Shown: positions 1-6,162 of the stretch, one piece after another
How the letters are laid out: every line of letters starts with the position of its first letter
Numbering within the stretch: the stretch's first letter is position 1
From: an uncultured Eubacteriales bacterium
Lineage (GTDB): Bacteria; Bacillota_I; Bacilli_A; RF39; UBA660
Reading direction: 5' to 3'
NCBI GenBank assembly: GCA_900321795.1
Contig: ONXO01000047.1
Span: 1 to 9,605 of the forward strand
DNA: 9,605 nucleotides
Translations under genes and position numbers: made by a program
The notes under the pieces: model-generated
Database searches by the model: none
Seen by the model: only the letters and a program-made list of their open reading frames with translations
What the model was told of the DNA's origin: nothing

Positions 1-30
1 AAAACATTTAGAAACTAATCTAAATGTTTT
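1..30 (-). terminator. Intrinsic terminator of the ABC importer operon, overlapping the permease stop codon
   Basis: A perfect inverted repeat pairs 1-12 with 19-30 (12 bp) around a 6-nt loop (13-18). Read on the minus strand, the descending arm ends in TTTT at the window edge, so any longer U-tract lies outside the window. The permease stop codon TAG (17-15) sits in the loop and its last codons form the ascending arm. The position right at the end of the operon supports a terminator. The stem is A/T-rich, so its strength is uncertain. The symmetry could also let it stop transcription arriving from the left. Confidence 0.7.
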
Positions 31-800
31 TCTATTAATGACACGATGCTATATAAAGTTATTGAAAGAATCAAAAGTACCACTATGCCACTCATAACTA
101 AAGTTAAATTAAATACTTGCGATCCATATAAAATTAAGTAACCTATACCGGCTTTTGAAGATAAAAACTCTCCCATGACTACTCCTATTAAACATAACCC
201 AATATTCATTTTACATGAATTAATAATTACTTTATAGTTAGAAGGTACTACAACTAATTTTAATATTTGCCACCTACTTGCACCAAATGTTTTCATTATT
301 TTTATCATATTTTTATTAGTGTTCTTAAATCCTATAGATATGGATTCTATACTAACTATAATCGATATTAAAATAGCCATTAAAATAACACTTTTTGTAT
401 TGGCTCCTACCCAAATAATTAATAAAGGTCCAAGTGCAACTTTAGGTAAACTATTAAATATAGTTAAATATGGATCAATTACTCTATCAAATGTTTTACT
501 AGAATATATAAGAATTGAAACAATAAGACTAATAGTTAAAGTAAAAACAAATGCTGCCAAAGTTTCTCCAGTAGAAACTAAAAGGTGATGAATTAAATCT
601 CCACTTATAAGTAAATCATATATTGTCTTAATAATTAATGAAGGATAACTAGTAATAAAACTATTAATAACACTAAGCCTGCCTAGGATTTCCCAAACTA
701 AGCAAAACACCAGTCCTATAAACAGTTGCATCACTTTAACCTTTATCTTTTCTAGTTTATATCTTTTCAAAAACCTTTTTTGTTCTTCACTCATTGTCAT
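15..800 (-). CDS. ABC transporter permease, SsuC/TauC (NitT/TauT) type
   Basis: Integral membrane permease (261 aa from the chosen start) of a binding-protein-dependent importer. It should form the channel together with the ATPase encoded just upstream. Hydrophobic segments are spread along the whole length, beginning near MQLFIGLVFCLVWEILG. The cytoplasmic coupling (EAA-type) loop is recognisable as MKTFGASRWQILKLVVVP, with the conserved Gly and the Pro at its end, followed by the GEF and GIGYLI segments usual in this family. A longer reading frame opens at 836, but I chose ATG 800 because GGAGGG lies 6 nt before it (812-807). The longer start would overlap the ATPase by 50 nt and has no such site. 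With this start the overlap with the ATPase gene is 14 nt, which suggests translational coupling. The substrate cannot be read from the permease. Confidence 0.88.
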   Translation of the reverse strand: MTMSEEQKRFLKRYKLEKIKVKVMQLFIGLVFCLVWEILGRLSVINSFITSYPSLIIKTIYDLLISGDLIHHLLVSTGETLAAFVFTLTISLIVSILIYSSKTFDRVIDPYLTIFNSLPKVALGPLLIIWVGANTKSVILMAILISIIVSIESISIGFKNTNKNMIKIMKTFGASRWQILKLVVVPSNYKVIINSCKMNIGLCLIGVVMGEFLSSKAGIGYLILYGSQVFNLTLVMSGIVVLLILSITLYSIVSLIEKHLD

Positions 801-1533
801 CAATATCCCTCCAAAGCAGTTCGTAATACTTTCCAAATTCTACACTTTTTCTATTATTAATTGGAGTAGATTTATCACTTAAGTTAATATCATAAATATG
901 CTTTATCTTTGAAGGCCTTTTGGACAAAACTACAACTCTATCTGAAAGTGTAATAGCTTCAGCAATGTCATGTGTAACCATAATACAAGTAATGCCTTCT
1001 TCTTTTAATATACTATAAATATCATCTGAAACTTTTAACCTTGAAACATAATCAAGAGCTGAAAAGGGCTCATCCAAAAAAACAAGCTTAGGCTTAGTAG
1101 CAATTGTTCTGATCAAAGCGACTCTTTGCCTCATACCTCCCGAAAGATTAGTAATTTTAGTATTTTTAAAATCCTTGAGACCATATTTATCAAGTAAATA
1201 ATGAACATAACACTTACTTTCTTCAGTAAGTTTATTTTGTATTTTAAGACCTATACAAGCATTATCAAAAACTGAAAGCCAAGGAAACAAAGCATCTTCC
1301 TGCGTCATATAACTACTCGTAATTCCTTCTTTATATATCACTTGCCCTTTATAATCCATATCTAGACCTGCAAGTATATTTAGAATTGTACTTTTTCCGC
1401 ATCCACTAGGTCCGATTATACACAGAAACTCACCATCTTTAATACTAAGAGATAAATTTTGAATAGCCTCAACTTCTCCATTAAGACTATTATAGTTTTT
1501 AGATAAATGTTTAATATCAAGTAAATTATTCAT
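787..1533 (-). CDS. ABC transporter ATP-binding protein, SsuB/TauB type
   Basis: Cytoplasmic ATPase (248 aa, normal length for the family) that powers the importer. All nucleotide-binding motifs are intact: Walker A GPSGCGKST (41-49), Q-loop Gln78 in MTQED, signature LSGGMRQRVAL (130-140), Walker B LVFLDEP (150-156), D-loop SALD (158-161) and H-loop His188 in THD. The segment ALFPWLSVFDN after the Q-loop is characteristic of nitrate/sulfonate/taurine-type importers. Its ATG lies inside the last codons of the substrate-binding gene (8-nt overlap) without a strong Shine-Dalgarno site of its own, so translation is probably coupled. It is the middle gene of the three-gene operon. Confidence 0.93.
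   Translation of the reverse strand: MNNLLDIKHLSKNYNSLNGEVEAIQNLSLSIKDGEFLCIIGPSGCGKSTILNILAGLDMDYKGQVIYKEGITSSYMTQEDALFPWLSVFDNACIGLKIQNKLTEESKCYVHYLLDKYGLKDFKNTKITNLSGGMRQRVALIRTIATKPKLVFLDEPFSALDYVSRLKVSDDIYSILKEEGITCIMVTHDIAEAITLSDRVVVLSKRPSKIKHIYDINLSDKSTPINNRKSVEFGKYYELLWRDIDDNE
807..812 (-). promoter_or_regulatory. Ribosome binding site that fixes the permease start
   Basis: The minus strand reads GGAGGG, then ATATTG, then ATG at 800. This strong site lies inside the last codons of the ATPase gene. It favours the start Met-Thr-Met-Ser over the Met 12 codons upstream. Confidence 0.75.
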
Positions 1534-2518
1534 TAAATCTATTATCCACTAAAGTATTGTATGGGACTCTCTTAGTCAAAGCATCGTTATACTCCATTAA
1601 ATTTAGTAAATTATTATAAGCTTCTTCACTAATATATGTACTTTCCCACCAAGAATCAGCATTTTTATATCTGTTAATTACTTCTATTAAATCTTCTATC
1701 TTTATATCAGGAAATTCACTTTTTATTATATTTGCCACTTCTTCACTAGAACTATTTTTAACAAACGTTAATCCTTTTTGAATAGCTTTAGTAAATGCTT
1801 TTAAAGAATTTGTGTTTTCATCTAAATAGCTTTTCTTGGCATGGAAAACTGTATAAGGAACTTCACCACTCATAAGCCCTAAACTGGCTAAGGTACATCC
1901 GTATCCTTGTTTTTCAAGCATTAGTGCAGTAGGCTCAAATAGATTTACAAAGTCTCCTTGACCACCAATATAAGCTCCAGAAAGTGATGCGAAGTCTACT
2001 GAATTATCAACAAAAACTTCTGTCTTATTAACATTATTTTTATGAAGAGCATATTCGAACACCATTGAAGGCATTCCACCTTTTCTACCTGCCAAGATGC
2101 TTTTTCCCTTTAGATCATTAACACTGAAACTATCCTTTAAAGCACAGTCTCCAAACAAGAATTGTCCATCTCTTTTAGTAAGAGAAGAAAAACTAACTAG
2201 ATAATCTTTAGCATTATTCTCATAAACATAAATTGTTGCTTCAAGCCCACTTAAACCTATCTGAACATCCCCGGATAGAACAGCACTTGCAACTTTATCA
2301 GCCCCACTAGTAAGTATTACATCAACATCAAGTCCTTCTTCCTTAAAATACCCATTATGCAAACTTACATAAAATGGTGTATAAAAAGCGCTATGAGTAA
2401 CTTCTGCAACTGTTATCTTGTTAATATTATTATCTTTACTATACTTATTATATATAACTGTTAACAAAGCTATAAAAACAACAAAAATCAAAATAATATA
2501 ATAATGAATTTTTTTCAT
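1526..2518 (-). CDS. ABC transporter substrate-binding protein, NMT1/THI5-like (SsuA family)
   Basis: Extracytoplasmic receptor (330 aa) that should deliver a small organic solute to the permease. After the N-terminal hydrophobic segment (about residues 7-23) comes the family start TPFYVSLHNGYFKEEGLDVDV (about 47-67), followed by SGADKVASAVLSGDVQIGL, typical of NMT1/THI5-like proteins. The segments GRKGGMPSMVFEYAL, GDFVNLFEPTALMLEKQG and SGEVPYTVF continue the fold, and the end RVPYNTLVDNRF is also family-like. There is no lipobox Cys (the only Cys residues are 125 and 208), so it is probably held by an uncleaved signal anchor or released after cleavage. It is the first gene of the operon, with AGAAGGGG just before the ATG. 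Candidate ligands from the family are thiamine precursors, sulfonates, riboflavin or others. None can be chosen from the sequence alone. Confidence 0.87.
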   Translation of the reverse strand: MKKIHYYIILIFVVFIALLTVIYNKYSKDNNINKITVAEVTHSAFYTPFYVSLHNGYFKEEGLDVDVILTSGADKVASAVLSGDVQIGLSGLEATIYVYENNAKDYLVSFSSLTKRDGQFLFGDCALKDSFSVNDLKGKSILAGRKGGMPSMVFEYALHKNNVNKTEVFVDNSVDFASLSGAYIGGQGDFVNLFEPTALMLEKQGYGCTLASLGLMSGEVPYTVFHAKKSYLDENTNSLKAFTKAIQKGLTFVKNSSSEEVANIIKSEFPDIKIEDLIEVINRYKNADSWWESTYISEEAYNNLLNLMEYNDALTKRVPYNTLVDNRFNE

Positions 2519-2539
2519 ATAACCCCTTCTTTCTAAGGT

Positions 2540-2568
2540 ATTATATGAAATCGGTGACTATAAGTGAT
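2540..2568 (-). promoter_or_regulatory. Candidate promoter of the ABC importer operon
   Basis: On the minus strand a perfect TATAAT lies at 2545-2540. A start about 7 nt further on would give a very short leader (about 15 nt) beginning just before the Shine-Dalgarno sequence AGAAGGGG. The -35 is poor: ATCACT at 2568-2563 has the right 17-nt spacing but little match to TTGACA. The call rests on the -10 and on position. Confidence 0.4.
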
Positions 2569-2580
2569 AAATGACATTTA
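2568..2580. promoter_or_regulatory. 13-bp palindrome in the divergent intergenic region, possible operator
   Basis: TAAATG-A-CATTTA is a perfect 6+1+6 inverted repeat. It abuts the candidate -35 region of the leftward promoter and lies 8 bp upstream of the rightward -35. A dimeric repressor or activator site is one explanation. Chance is another, since the region is very AT-rich and the arms hold only one G/C pair. Confidence 0.3.
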
Positions 2581-2588
2581 AGTAAATC

Positions 2589-2617
2589 TTGCATTAAATA
2601 TAATCTTTATATATAAT
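2589..2617 (+). promoter_or_regulatory. Candidate sigma-A promoter for the acyltransferase pair
   Basis: TTGCAT (2589-2594), a 17-nt spacer and a perfect TATAAT (2612-2617). A start near 2624 would coincide with the Shine-Dalgarno sequence AGAGGA (2624-2629), giving an unusually short leader. A second TATAAT at 2599-2604 has no -35 at normal spacing, but it could be used instead and would give a longer leader. Confidence 0.5.
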
Positions 2618-2635
2618 TAATTTAGAGGATTAATT

Positions 2636-3211
2636 ATGAGAAAATATCGATTTTATAGATTTTCAAGACCCATAATAAAGTTTTTAATGAAAGTGTTATT
2701 TAGAATAAAAGTTATAGGGCAAGAAAATATTCCAAATAAAAAAGTTGTATTAGCAGGTAATCACACAAATATATTGGATGCATGGCTTCTAATATCAGGA
2801 ACTGATAGAACACTTAGATTTTTAGCTAAAAAAGAATTGCATAAAGGTCCCTTCGCATTTATATTTAAATTAATGGCTACGATTCCTGTAAATAGAGGAG
2901 GAGATACTACTAAAGCAAAAGAAATGGCTTACGAAGCATTAAATAATAACGAAGCAGTAGTTATATTTCCTGAAGGCACTATTAATAAAACAAAAAATAC
3001 TATAATGCCTTTTAAAAAAGGAGCAGTTACTTTTGCAAGTAAAACGAACAGCCCAATTGTGCCATTTACTATAAAAGGTAAATACAAACTGTTTAGAAAA
3101 AGTGTAATATTAGAGTTTCATAAACCATATTACACAAAAAGTGATATAATAGAAGAAGAGAATGATAAATTAATGAATATAATTACAAAGGAATTGGAGA
3201 AGTTAAAATGA
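2636..3211 (+). CDS. plsC: 1-acylglycerol-3-phosphate O-acyltransferase family protein (PlsC-type), first of a tandem pair
   Basis: Membrane-associated acyltransferase (191 aa, compact for the family) expected to acylate lysophosphatidic acid to phosphatidic acid in phospholipid synthesis. Motif I, the catalytic NHxxxxD, is NHTNILD at 42-48 (His43, Asp48). Motif II is represented by FLAKKEL (62-68) and PVNRGG (84-89), motif III by FPEGT (111-115), and motif IV by the VP at 142-143. The residue after FPEGT is Ile116, where most members, including the downstream paralogue, have Arg. The N-terminal hydrophobic stretch (about 11-24) is weak and may be a peripheral membrane helix. The Shine-Dalgarno sequence AGAGGA lies 6 nt before the ATG. 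The stop TGA overlaps the ATG of the next gene in ATGA, so the two are coupled. Acyl-donor and exact substrate specificity are not shown by the sequence. Confidence 0.88.
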   Translation: MRKYRFYRFSRPIIKFLMKVLFRIKVIGQENIPNKKVVLAGNHTNILDAWLLISGTDRTLRFLAKKELHKGPFAFIFKLMATIPVNRGGDTTKAKEMAYEALNNNEAVVIFPEGTINKTKNTIMPFKKGAVTFASKTNSPIVPFTIKGKYKLFRKSVILEFHKPYYTKSDIIEEENDKLMNIITKELEKLK

Positions 3212-3801
3212 AAAATATAGGATACAAGTTTTTTAGATTCATATTAAAACCAATTTATAAGTTTTACTATAATCCAAAAATCTACAATAAAGAAGTACTA
3301 AAAGATTTAGAAAGCCCGCTTATCTTTGCTGGCAATCACATTCACGTGATGGACCAAAATAATGTAATAATATCAACAAAACACATTATAACTTACATGG
3401 CAAAAAAAGAGTACTTTGATTCAGCTAAAACCAGATGGTTTTTTAAAATGGTGGGATGTATTCCAGTGGATAGACAAGGGGACACGGCTCCTGCTACTAA
3501 TAAAGCTTTAGAAGTTTTAAAACACAATGGTAACATAGGCATATTCCCTGAAGGAACAAGAAATAAAACAAAAGAAAAACTATTGCCGTTTAAGTTTGGC
3601 GCCGTTTCAATGGCTAATAAAACAAATGCTACAATTGTACCTTATGCAATTGTAGGTAAATATGAGTTTAGAAGCAAAACATTAAAAGTGAAGTTTGGAA
3701 CACCTTTCAAAGTGGAAAATAAAGACTTAGAAAAAGCTAATACTCATTTAAGAGACACGATATCTAATATGATAGATGAATTAAATGAAATGAATAAGTA
3801 A
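3208..3801 (+). CDS. plsC: 1-acylglycerol-3-phosphate O-acyltransferase family protein (PlsC-type), second of a tandem pair
   Basis: Paralogue of the preceding gene (197 aa). It aligns along the whole length, with shared blocks AGNH, MAKKEYF/LAKKELH, IPV(D/N)R, FPEGT, LPFKFGAV/MPFKKGAV and IVP. The catalytic motif is NHIHVMD (43-49; His44, Asp49). Motif III is the canonical FPEGTR (113-118), and motif IV is VPYAIVG (144-150). It begins within an ATGA overlap with the first acyltransferase, and its stop lies in the stem of the following terminator, so the pair forms a two-gene unit. The role is expected to be phosphatidic acid formation or a related acyl transfer at the inner face of the membrane. 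Two adjacent copies suggest either different acyl chains or different acceptors, which is an inference. Confidence 0.88.
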   Translation: MKNIGYKFFRFILKPIYKFYYNPKIYNKEVLKDLESPLIFAGNHIHVMDQNNVIISTKHIITYMAKKEYFDSAKTRWFFKMVGCIPVDRQGDTAPATNKALEVLKHNGNIGIFPEGTRNKTKEKLLPFKFGAVSMANKTNATIVPYAIVGKYEFRSKTLKVKFGTPFKVENKDLEKANTHLRDTISNMIDELNEMNK

Positions 3802-3825
3802 GGCCAAAATCCTTACTTTTCTTTT
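3796..3825 (+). terminator. Intrinsic terminator after the acyltransferase pair
   Basis: Stem AAGTAAGG (3796-3803) / CCTTACTT (3811-3818), 8 bp with a 7-nt loop, followed by a T-rich tail TTCTTTT (3819-3825). The stop codon TAA (3799-3801) is part of the stem. It separates the lipid genes from the envelope operon. Confidence 0.75.
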
Positions 3826-3874
3826 GGAAAAATGTGTAAATTGTAAAAAAAATAAAGAAAATAATAAATAGATT

Positions 3875-3883
3875 TGATATAAT
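3875..3883 (+). promoter_or_regulatory. Extended -10 promoter of the envelope operon
   Basis: TGATATAAT (3875-3883) is a perfect TATAAT preceded by TGn. A second overlapping TATAAT lies at 3883-3888. No convincing -35 is present at 16-18 nt. The upstream 40 nt are strongly A-rich with several A-tracts (3845-3870) and could act as an UP-type element. Predicted transcription start is near 3890. Confidence 0.6.
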
Positions 3884-3887
3884 ATAA

Positions 3888-3908
3888 TCTAGGAGAATAT
3901 ACTCTAGA
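3888..3908 (+). promoter_or_regulatory. Small hairpin at the predicted 5' end of the envelope operon mRNA
   Basis: TCTAG (3888-3892) pairs with CTAGA (3904-3908). It continues by AG/CT (3894-3895 with 3902-3903) past one bulged G. The hairpin sits directly before the Shine-Dalgarno sequence AAAGGGG and leaves it unpaired. It may protect the 5' end. No known riboswitch fold is recognisable. Confidence 0.3.
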
Positions 3909-3919
3909 AAGGGGCATAT

Positions 3920-6148
3920 ATGAAAAAGATAAATTATATTATACTATTCTTATTAATTAATTCTTTTCTAATTATTAAGTTAAATGCCCTTGAAGGATAT
4001 ACGACAGAGGCAAACATAAGAGTCAGAAAAGAAGCGTCAACTTCTTCAGAAATAACAGGCCAAATTACAAGTAAATACACGACATTAAATATTATTAGTG
4101 AAGATGTAATAAATGAAGGAGATTCAAATTGCTCAGCTGGATGGTATAAGATTAATTATAAAGGTAATGAGAACTATATTTGTGGTGTTTATGTTTCAAT
4201 TGGTAAAAGTCCAAACACTTCATCAAGTGAAATAAGCTATAATACGAATACTTTTGAAGCAAGAGTAAATGCACTTAATGTATATGCAAGAAGTGGTGCT
4301 GGATATGGTTATTCTACAGTAATGTACTTTCTTCCAGGAACTAATGTCACAATTATTGGTGATAAAATCACGGGCCAAGGCTGTTCAGATGGATGGTATT
4401 TGGTAAAATATCACGGAACTAATACAGGATATGTGTGTAGCACATATGTAGATAAAAAAGAAGATATAATAGCAGAAGATGAAGCATATAAGAAAGTATT
4501 AAAAGATGCAGGATTTCCTGATACATATACGCCTTATCTAACTTACTTACATAGCATTCACCCTAACTGGAGTTTTAAAGTTATAAATACAAATCTATAC
4601 TGGGACAATGTAATAAGTGGTGAAGCGAATAAAAACTATGTACAATCAACTAATCTTGCATATATTATCTCGTTATCAATGCAACCAGAAAAAAATTGGT
4701 ATGTGACAAGAGATAGTGTTAATGCATTTTACTTAGACCCTCGAAACTTCTTAACAGAAAGGTTTATATTTATGTTTCAATCTCTTGCATATAATTATGG
4801 GGAAGGTAAAAAAGAAACATTTGACAAAGAAGATGAAATGACCAAGTTTTATTATGAAGCTCTTACAGATTTAGTAAGCACTTCGTATTTAAATGATGAC
4901 GAATACAAATATGCATACATTGAAGCAGGATGGAAATATAATGTAAGTCCTATTCATTTAATTAGTAGAACAATTCAAGAAGGAGGCTCAAAAGAAACAT
5001 ATTTAGCAGTTTCAGGTACAAGTGGTTCAATGTATGGAGAAAAATCATTAAATGGTTATTATAATTATTATAACATTGGTGCTTATGGGGACAATCCGGT
5101 ATATAATGGCCTTGTATATGGATGCGGAAAAGATTGCAATCCAGAGAGTAATAATAGTTATGGAAGACCATGGAACTCTAGAGTAAAAGCAATTGATGGA
5201 GGAGCACAATTTATAAGTGAAAACTATGTTAACTCTGGTCAAAACACATTATACCTACAAAAATTTAACACAACACCGGTAGCAACTTATTCTCATCAAT
5301 ACATGACTAATGTACTAGGTGCTGCATATGAAGCTGAAAAAGCTTATGATTCTTACAAAGACTTAAATAGATTAACAGACGCATATGTTTTTGAAATTCC
5401 TGTATATTTAGATATGCCTGAAAGTGTAAGTCTTCCTTCAATTGAAAGTACAATTAACACACTTGAGAATATAAGCGTAAATAATCAAACAATAACAGGT
5501 TTTGATAGTGATATCCTAGAATACACAGTATATGTTGAAAAGGAAACAGCAAGTGTTAACTTAAATGCAACAAGAACTGATATTGCTTCAACTATAGAAG
5601 GTTTAGGAGAGACAACACTAGCTAATGATGAAACTATAAGAAATATAATTGTAACAAGTGAAAGCGGGTCTAAAAAAACATATGTCGTGAAGATTATAAA
5701 AGTAGAAAATATGACAAGCATAGCTGATATAATTTCAGGATTATCTGTTAAAGTGGATAGCTCTTTGATGTATGGTATAAGTCCTAATACACAGGTTAAT
5801 ACGCTTGTTAAGAGTATCGAAAAAAATGGAGTAGGCTCTAGTATGACAATCACTGATGCTTCCGGCAATGCAGTAGATACAAATTCAAATTTAAAAACAG
5901 GATATACATTACTACTAAATGCCCCTAATGGTGAAGCGAAAGCCTTTACTATAGTTGTAACAGGTGATGCTTCCGGCGATGGAGAAATAACAATACTAGA
6001 CTTATTAAAAGTACAAAAACATTTAGTGTCATCTGCTAAACTAGACGGAGCTTATCTTAAAGCGGCTGACACTGATGATGATAAGAAAGTAACGATATTA
6101 GATTTATTAAGAGTACAAAAAGTAATAATGAAACAATTGGAGTTTTAG
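3920..6148 (+). CDS. Secreted SH3b/glucosaminidase cell-wall hydrolase with cadherin-like domain and type I dockerin
   Basis: Exported protein (742 aa). A signal peptide spans about residues 1-23. Two bacterial SH3 domains follow (about 26-95 and 112-178), each with a Cys pair (71/88 and 155/173), and probably bind wall peptides. The glucosaminidase domain (about 185-480) should cleave the N-acetylglucosaminyl bond of peptidoglycan glycan. Family marks are YLDPRNFL (271-278), SRTIQEGG (349-356, Glu354 the likely catalytic acid), YYNYYNIGAYG (380-390), GRPWNSRVKAIDGGAQFI (415-432) and QNTLYLQKFN (441-450). A cadherin-like beta-sandwich (513-596) and a small pre-dockerin module (598-680) follow. 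The C-terminal dockerin has two calcium loops, Asp683-Asp694 and Asp717-Asp728, each followed by a DLLxVQK helix. The Shine-Dalgarno sequence AAAGGGG precedes the ATG. The next gene begins 14 nt downstream and encodes a cohesin, the natural dockerin partner. No catalytic-residue loss or truncation is seen. Confidence 0.9.
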   Translation: MKKINYIILFLLINSFLIIKLNALEGYTTEANIRVRKEASTSSEITGQITSKYTTLNIISEDVINEGDSNCSAGWYKINYKGNENYICGVYVSIGKSPNTSSSEISYNTNTFEARVNALNVYARSGAGYGYSTVMYFLPGTNVTIIGDKITGQGCSDGWYLVKYHGTNTGYVCSTYVDKKEDIIAEDEAYKKVLKDAGFPDTYTPYLTYLHSIHPNWSFKVINTNLYWDNVISGEANKNYVQSTNLAYIISLSMQPEKNWYVTRDSVNAFYLDPRNFLTERFIFMFQSLAYNYGEGKKETFDKEDEMTKFYYEALTDLVSTSYLNDDEYKYAYIEAGWKYNVSPIHLISRTIQEGGSKETYLAVSGTSGSMYGEKSLNGYYNYYNIGAYGDNPVYNGLVYGCGKDCNPESNNSYGRPWNSRVKAIDGGAQFISENYVNSGQNTLYLQKFNTTPVATYSHQYMTNVLGAAYEAEKAYDSYKDLNRLTDAYVFEIPVYLDMPESVSLPSIESTINTLENISVNNQTITGFDSDILEYTVYVEKETASVNLNATRTDIASTIEGLGETTLANDETIRNIIVTSESGSKKTYVVKIIKVENMTSIADIISGLSVKVDSSLMYGISPNTQVNTLVKSIEKNGVGSSMTITDASGNAVDTNSNLKTGYTLLLNAPNGEAKAFTIVVTGDASGDGEITILDLLKVQKHLVSSAKLDGAYLKAADTDDDKKVTILDLLRVQKVIMKQLEF

Positions 6149-6162
6149 AAAGGAAGTAAAAA

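Noticed and set aside
319..588. Plus-strand open frame opposite the permease
   Set aside because: It lies antisense within a conserved membrane protein gene, with no ribosome binding site and no recognisable domain.
801..836. Upstream in-frame ATG (836) for the permease
   Set aside because: It lacks a Shine-Dalgarno site and would overlap the ATPase by 50 nt. GGAGGG six nt before ATG 800 is decisive.
2519..2635. TPP or other riboswitch upstream of the NMT1/THI5-like importer
   Set aside because: The gap is only 117 bp, shared by divergent promoters, and contains no conserved thi-box or other riboswitch core.
3209..3211. Mollicute genetic code with TGA as Trp
   Set aside because: Trp is TGG throughout, no in-frame TGA occurs inside any gene, and TGA ends the first acyltransferase exactly at the expected length.
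4962..5868. Minus-strand open frames (4962-5171, 5048-5242, 5485-5868) inside the hydrolase gene
   Set aside because: They overlap each other or conserved domains of the hydrolase. Their hydrophobic composition is what the complement of AT-rich coding DNA gives.
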